Part shown: one piece after another, positions 14,907-18,151 of the stretch
Numbering within the stretch: position 1 is the stretch's first letter
How the letters are laid out: every line of letters starts with the position of its first letter
Assembly (NCBI GenBank): GCA_016207585.1
Contig: JACQPI010000004.1
Location: forward strand, 1-18,151
From: Elusimicrobiota bacterium
GTDB lineage: Bacteria; Elusimicrobiota; Elusimicrobia; UBA1565; JACRDR01
Direction of reading: 5' to 3'
Length of the DNA: 18,151 bases
Made by a program: the position numbers and the translations under genes
The notes under the pieces: model-generated
What the model was told of the DNA's origin: nothing
Seen by the model: the letters and a program-made list of their open reading frames with translations, nothing else
The model's database searches: none

Positions 14907-16358
14907 ATGGTATTCGACGTCATCGTGATCGGAGGAGGAATCACGGGAGCCGGCATCCTACGGGACTGCGCACTGCGCGGACTCAAGGCGCTCCTTTTGG
15001 AGCGGGGAGAACCGGGCGCCGCCACGACGGCCGCTTCGACGCACCTCATCCATGGCGGCCTGAGATACCTGCTTTACGACCGCCTCACGACGCATATCAC
15101 CTGCTGGGATTCGGGGAACATTTTTCGCATAGCGCGGCCGCTCTTGACCCGGCTTCCGATCCTATGGCCGGTCTACCGAGACCACCGCCACGGCATCGAG
15201 ACGGTTGAGACGCTGCTGGAAAGCTACGACAAATTTTCCCCGATGAAAGAGGGGCTGCCCCACTTGAGACTCTCGGCCCGAGAAACGCTGTGCATCGTAC
15301 CGGACTTAAATCCCGAAGGTTTGGTGGGAGCCGTCAGTTTCGACGAATGGTGGGTCGATCCCGTTCGACTGGTGCGCGCCAATCTCGACGCGGCCCGGTC
15401 GCTCGGCGCCGAGGTACGCACCGGCTGCCAGGCCACCGGCTTCTTGTGCGAGACGGCCGCCTCCCAACAACCCTTGGACGCGGCACTTCCTCGCGATAAC
15501 GCTCGGTCGCCCGCTTTCAATAAGGTGATCGGTGCGGCCGCAGTGGGCGCCGATGGCAAGGTCGAAAATTTCCGGGGGAAGATCGTCTTGAACGCCTCGG
15601 GGCCTTGGGTGGACCGGGTGACGTCCTTGGCCGCGGCGCGAGTTCCACTCCAGTTGCGCAAAGGAACCCATCTTGTCTATGACCGGGAGTTGGCCTGGGC
15701 AAAAAACGCGCCGGCCGCCGTCTGCCGGCCCCTGGGCCTGCTTCTGGAAGCCGAAGACCGCGAGCGCTACGTCTTTGTCGTATCGGCCGGAGGGCAAACG
15801 CTGCTGGGGCCGACTGATGTGCCGGGTCCCGAGGATCCGGATAAAATTTCCAGTTCGCCCGAGGAGATGCGGTCTCTCCTCGCCTCCGTCCGCCGTTATT
15901 TCGACTATTTCCCGGAGCGTTTCGACCGGACGATCGTCGGCGCGCGCCCGATCCTTGGCCAGCGCGGCTCGGAAAAACTTCTCTCGCGCGAATACGAGAT
16001 CATCGATCACGCCGCGCGAGACGGCATCGAGGGGCTCGTGACCGCGGCCGGCGGGAAGATGTCCGATTTTCGCCTCATGGCGCAGGAGGCGGTGGATATT
16101 GCATGCCGGAAAATCGGCGTCAATTCTCCCTGCCGCACCGCCGACCAAACGTTGGCGGGAGAGCCCTTGCCTCCGGCCAAGACCTGGCCCCGCCCTCCCA
16201 AGCCTCTAAAAAAGCTCCTCCGGCGCCACCCGCGTCTGAGAGAAATGCACGCGCTGGCCTACCTCGCCGGCGGCCTCTTGCGCCATGGCATTCTGGGTTT
16301 CCTCGGAAGACACATCAAATCAAACGCGCAAGAATTTGAAAAACACTATAACACCTAA
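14907..16358 (+). CDS. FAD-dependent glycerol-3-phosphate dehydrogenase (GlpA/GlpD family)
   Basis: The enzyme oxidises sn-glycerol-3-phosphate to dihydroxyacetone phosphate and passes electrons to the quinone pool from the inner face of the membrane. The 483 residues show the FAD dinucleotide fold FDVIVIGGGITGAG (~3-16), STHLIHGGLRYL (~44-55), matching the SSKLIHGGLRYL signature of the family, FDEWWVDPVRLV (~145-156), VLNASGPWVD (~227-236), VGARPILG (~344-351) and AAGGKMSDFRLMAQEAVD (~380-397). CRTADQTLAGE (~409-419) recalls the GlpA branch, but the Cys-rich C-terminal iron-sulfur region of GlpA is absent. A hydrophobic segment (~449-467) might help membrane association. It is divergent from the PBP gene, with 94 bp between, and ends in a clear terminator. 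No glpK, glpF or glpB/C partner is in the window. Confidence 0.9.
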   Translation: MVFDVIVIGGGITGAGILRDCALRGLKALLLERGEPGAATTAASTHLIHGGLRYLLYDRLTTHITCWDSGNIFRIARPLLTRLPILWPVYRDHRHGIETVETLLESYDKFSPMKEGLPHLRLSARETLCIVPDLNPEGLVGAVSFDEWWVDPVRLVRANLDAARSLGAEVRTGCQATGFLCETAASQQPLDAALPRDNARSPAFNKVIGAAAVGADGKVENFRGKIVLNASGPWVDRVTSLAAARVPLQLRKGTHLVYDRELAWAKNAPAAVCRPLGLLLEAEDRERYVFVVSAGGQTLLGPTDVPGPEDPDKISSSPEEMRSLLASVRRYFDYFPERFDRTIVGARPILGQRGSEKLLSREYEIIDHAARDGIEGLVTAAGGKMSDFRLMAQEAVDIACRKIGVNSPCRTADQTLAGEPLPPAKTWPRPPKPLKKLLRRHPRLREMHALAYLAGGLLRHGILGFLGRHIKSNAQEFEKHYNT

Positions 16359-16386
16359 GTCTTTTGGCTCCGGGGGACCTGAAGAC

Positions 16387-16419
16387 CGCTACGCCTCTAT
16401 TGGGGCGTAACGCTTTTTT
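16387..16419 (+). terminator. Intrinsic terminator of the glycerol-3-phosphate dehydrogenase gene
   Basis: TACGCC (16390-16395) pairs with GGCGTA (16404-16409) around an 8-base loop. The stem extends past a C-A mismatch by two more pairs (16387-16388 with 16411-16412) and is followed by six T (16414-16419). It begins 28 bases after the stop of the upstream plus-strand gene. It physically overlaps the last codons of the convergent nuclease gene, whose TAG lies in the loop. Confidence 0.75.
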
Positions 16420-17191
16420 CCCGAGCTTGGGCCGCGAGAGCGTTCCTCTGCTCTTGAGTCATGCTCCGCCACTGCTCCAGAGTCACGATTATATCTTTCT
16501 GCTGGTTTTGTTTTCTCCAGACGCCCGGATCGATAAAGTCAGGCTGGTAGCCATACGTAATAGCAAGATTGATGGAAGAATGATTCGCCCAGGCATCCTG
16601 AGAGTCTATAAGCAAACCCGGAAATAGTTTGTAATCGTCCGGATATTTGAGAAACGTTGGGTAGGCCAGCCCCGCCTTGATTTGCAAAACGCCGAGCTGT
16701 TGCCCGTCGATAATCAAGTGGCTTAAAAGTCGCCCGTACTTGTCGAAACTATTGGCTGTCACGATCTCGATGACCCGTCCTTCCACGATCAGTTTCTTGG
16801 TCAGCGCCGAGGCTTCGGGACCGTATGGCTGGTCATAAAATATTCCGTGGTGCGGATGCAGCGTCTCAGGAGTATCGAAGCCCATCAATCGCAGTTCCCC
16901 GCGATAGGGTTCGCCGTCCTTGTTGACCACATGATCCGCGATATCGAAGGAATAGTCGATTGTGTCGCCATCGTCGAACTTAATCCTATTTTTATCCAGC
17001 GTCACGCGCTTGATCACTAATGCCGCAGGCCGCTTCACGGCCCCAATCGCGCTGGGACGTCCCGCGGGAGACTCGTCAGAGACCCGCCGGAAAAAAGAAT
17101 TTTCTTCCTGCGCGGCCAAATATTCAAGAGGCGCCGTGTGAGAGAAGGCTGCGCTCGCGAAGACAGCAATAATCGCCAGGAAAGGTTTCAT
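16397..17191 (-). CDS. Secreted staphylococcal-nuclease-like (TNase/SNase) protein
   Basis: With the ATG at 17191 the protein has 264 residues and a signal peptide (MKPFLAIIAVFASAAFSHTA, cleavage near residue 16-21). Residues ~58-215 form an SNase-type OB-fold. Its catalytic set is visible: DDGDT with Asp76, LRLMGFDTPE with Arg101, Asp106 and Glu109, and DKYGRLL with Arg154, corresponding to Asp21, Arg35, Asp40, Glu43 and Arg87 of the Staphylococcus enzyme. It probably cleaves DNA or RNA with Ca2+ outside the cytoplasm. The C-terminal ~45 residues are Gln- and charge-rich and resemble nothing I know. The frame is open to a GTG at 17209, but the ATG has GGGAG seven bases upstream and yields a proper signal peptide. 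It follows the upstream unknown gene by 18 bases, so they are probably one transcript. Confidence 0.88.
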   Translation of the reverse strand: MKPFLAIIAVFASAAFSHTAPLEYLAAQEENSFFRRVSDESPAGRPSAIGAVKRPAALVIKRVTLDKNRIKFDDGDTIDYSFDIADHVVNKDGEPYRGELRLMGFDTPETLHPHHGIFYDQPYGPEASALTKKLIVEGRVIEIVTANSFDKYGRLLSHLIIDGQQLGVLQIKAGLAYPTFLKYPDDYKLFPGLLIDSQDAWANHSSINLAITYGYQPDFIDPGVWRKQNQQKDIIVTLEQWRSMTQEQRNALAAQAREKSVTPQ

Positions 17192-17198
17192 ATGGAAA

Positions 17199-17203
17199 CT
17201 CCC
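17199..17203 (-). promoter_or_regulatory. Shine-Dalgarno that decides the nuclease start
   Basis: GGGAG on the minus strand lies seven bases before the ATG at 17191. It supports that start over the GTG at 17209, which directly abuts the preceding stop codon and has no site of its own. Confidence 0.65.
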
Positions 17204-17209
17204 AATCAC

Positions 17210-18151
17210 CTATCTATCTAAGATCACGAACAAACCCACCCGCACGCCGTATCCCGATGCGGCCGGCACTCCGGGAATTGTTGTCTTCGTCGCTTCGACA
17301 CGAAGAGCTACGGGAGAGTCTGCCCCGGTCAGCAAGGCCGCCAAGTAGGGAACGTATCCGAAATGAGAGGTTTTCTCGCCGGGAGTGGACTTCAATATTT
17401 CCAATCCGACCTCTCGTGTCTCCCAGTTTTCACAAACCCCGAGACCGCATAACCCGCCCCCCACCAATCGGCGTTCGTATGTGTATTTTCTATCCTGGTA
17501 CCGCGGATCCTGCCTCGCGACGGCTAGATTGACCCCCCCTTCGACCGCAAGACGATTCTTGAACCATGGTGTTTTATATCCGACCCCCGTAAACTCCATA
17601 ACTCGCGCTCCTGGGGATCGACGCCGCGTTTCCGAAATCAACTCGTTGGTATGGCTGGAAGAGATCAACTGCCGCGCGACCACTTCTTCGAAGACCCCGG
17701 TTGCCGACCAAACGAATCCGACATTCGGCCCCACCGTACCGTGTTTTTCGCTGCCGATGGCGACTCGCCCCATGATGCCGACTGATCCCGAGTTGGTCTT
17801 TTGCTGTGTCCTACCGGCCCCGGCAACGAAGGAAATTCCCCCGGAGGTTCTTAGCTCCGCCCTTGGGTCATATTTTTTCTCTTTCGGAGCTCCCGGCTGC
17901 GGAAAAGCACGAAGAACCTCGGAGGAACTAGGCTTCCTTGCTTTCCCCACGCCCCTCCCATCGAATAAGAAGTTTTGAAAAGTTTGCGGTGATCTGTCGA
18001 ATCCCCCCGCTACATCTGCGGATAGAGCCGCGACCACGCCCGCAGTTCGCCGTCCCGGTCGTTCCCCGATACCCTCAACGTCTTGATAAAACCGAACCAG
18101 CGCCCGAGCCGCGGGAACGTCGGATTCCAATGCCTCCGCATCCACCTCGAC
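17210..18151 (-). CDS. Unknown protein, possible beta-barrel C-terminus (5' end may lie outside the window)
   Basis: An open frame runs from the window edge to a TAG at 17210-17212, giving at least 313 codons. A GTG at 18143-18145 is an available start, but the two codons before it are also open, so the true start may lie outside. No signal peptide is visible in the part seen. Residues ~1-95 (from the GTG) are charged and probably helical or disordered. Residues ~100-311 are Gly-rich with alternating hydrophobic and polar residues (GGISFVAGAGR, GIMGRVAIGSEKHG, AVEGGVNLAVARQ, ending GYGVRVGLFVILDR), as expected of beta strands and possibly of an outer membrane barrel. It ends in Arg rather than the aromatic residue usual for barrels, which weakens that idea. 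GLCGLGVCENW contains a close Cys pair. I do not recognise the family. It probably shares a transcript with the nuclease downstream. Confidence 0.65.
   Translation of the reverse strand, partial: VEVDAEALESDVPAARALVRFYQDVEGIGERPGRRTAGVVAALSADVAGGFDRSPQTFQNFLFDGRGVGKARKPSSSEVLRAFPQPGAPKEKKYDPRAELRTSGGISFVAGAGRTQQKTNSGSVGIMGRVAIGSEKHGTVGPNVGFVWSATGVFEEVVARQLISSSHTNELISETRRRSPGARVMEFTGVGYKTPWFKNRLAVEGGVNLAVARQDPRYQDRKYTYERRLVGGGLCGLGVCENWETREVGLEILKSTPGEKTSHFGYVPYLAALLTGADSPVALRVEATKTTIPGVPAASGYGVRVGLFVILDR

Noticed and set aside
13127..15208. Plus-strand open frame of almost 700 codons
   Set aside because: It lies opposite the PBP gene and runs on into the dehydrogenase gene in a different frame. 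Both overlapped genes have intact catalytic motifs, so this is a codon-bias shadow.
17192..17209. GTG at 17209 as the nuclease start
   Set aside because: It has no Shine-Dalgarno and would add six residues before a normal signal peptide; the ATG at 17191 has GGGAG at a good distance.
1..18151. CRISPR array, IS element, prophage, tRNA or toxin-antitoxin genes
   Set aside because: I saw no regularly spaced repeats, transposase motifs, terminal inverted repeats, cloverleaf sequences or small gene pairs with such features.

Overview
This window reads as part of the chromosome of a Gram-negative, GC-rich bacterium. It carries two periplasmic parvulin-type foldases, one of them a predicted lipoprotein, along with a class A penicillin-binding protein, alanine racemase and System II cytochrome c assembly. 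I cannot fix the phylum from sequence alone. The gene content is mostly core metabolism, and I see no IS element, CRISPR array, tRNA, rRNA or phage gene. The first ~0.65 kb and last ~1.8 kb look less GC-rich than the middle and encode secreted proteins I cannot place, or only partly place.

Layout. (1) Bases 1-635, minus strand: the N-terminal part of an unknown secreted protein that runs off the window, behind a good TTGACA-N17-TACACT promoter. (2) Bases 800-2834, minus: two overlapping parvulin genes, a lipoprotein followed by a soluble periplasmic one. (3) Bases 3067-11382, minus: a tight five-gene run ccsA - hemA - TPR/GT-C-like membrane protein - hemC - mfd, with junctions of a 1-nt gap, a 4-nt overlap, a 4-nt gap and a 4-nt overlap. 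(4) Bases 11479-12549, plus: alr, divergent from ccsA. (5) Bases 12539-14812, minus: a bifunctional PBP1A-type enzyme that converges on and overlaps alr by 11 bp. (6) Bases 14907-16358, plus: an FAD glycerol-3-phosphate dehydrogenase, divergent from the PBP gene and ended by an intrinsic terminator. (7) Bases 16397-18151, minus: a secreted staphylococcal-nuclease-like protein and, upstream, an unknown protein cut by the window end.

How the genes fit together. hemA and hemC make the early tetrapyrrole intermediates (glutamate-1-semialdehyde and hydroxymethylbilane), and ccsA handles haem for c-type cytochromes. mfd couples repair to transcription and appears to ride on the same message. alr supplies D-alanine for the peptidoglycan that the PBP polymerises and crosslinks. 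The two parvulins would assist folding outside the cytoplasm. The flavoprotein would feed electrons from glycerol-3-phosphate into respiration.

I did not find a convincing wholly new multi-gene system. The points most worth a second look are: a short HemA that lacks the dimerisation domain and has Arg where a conserved His is expected; an Alr whose CMD-type active-site motif is altered; a glycosyltransferase-like TPR gene coupled between hemA and hemC; and a recurring arrangement in which genes that begin transcription units have no Shine-Dalgarno and sit just behind an extended -10 box, while internal genes have a Shine-Dalgarno or GTGA overlaps.
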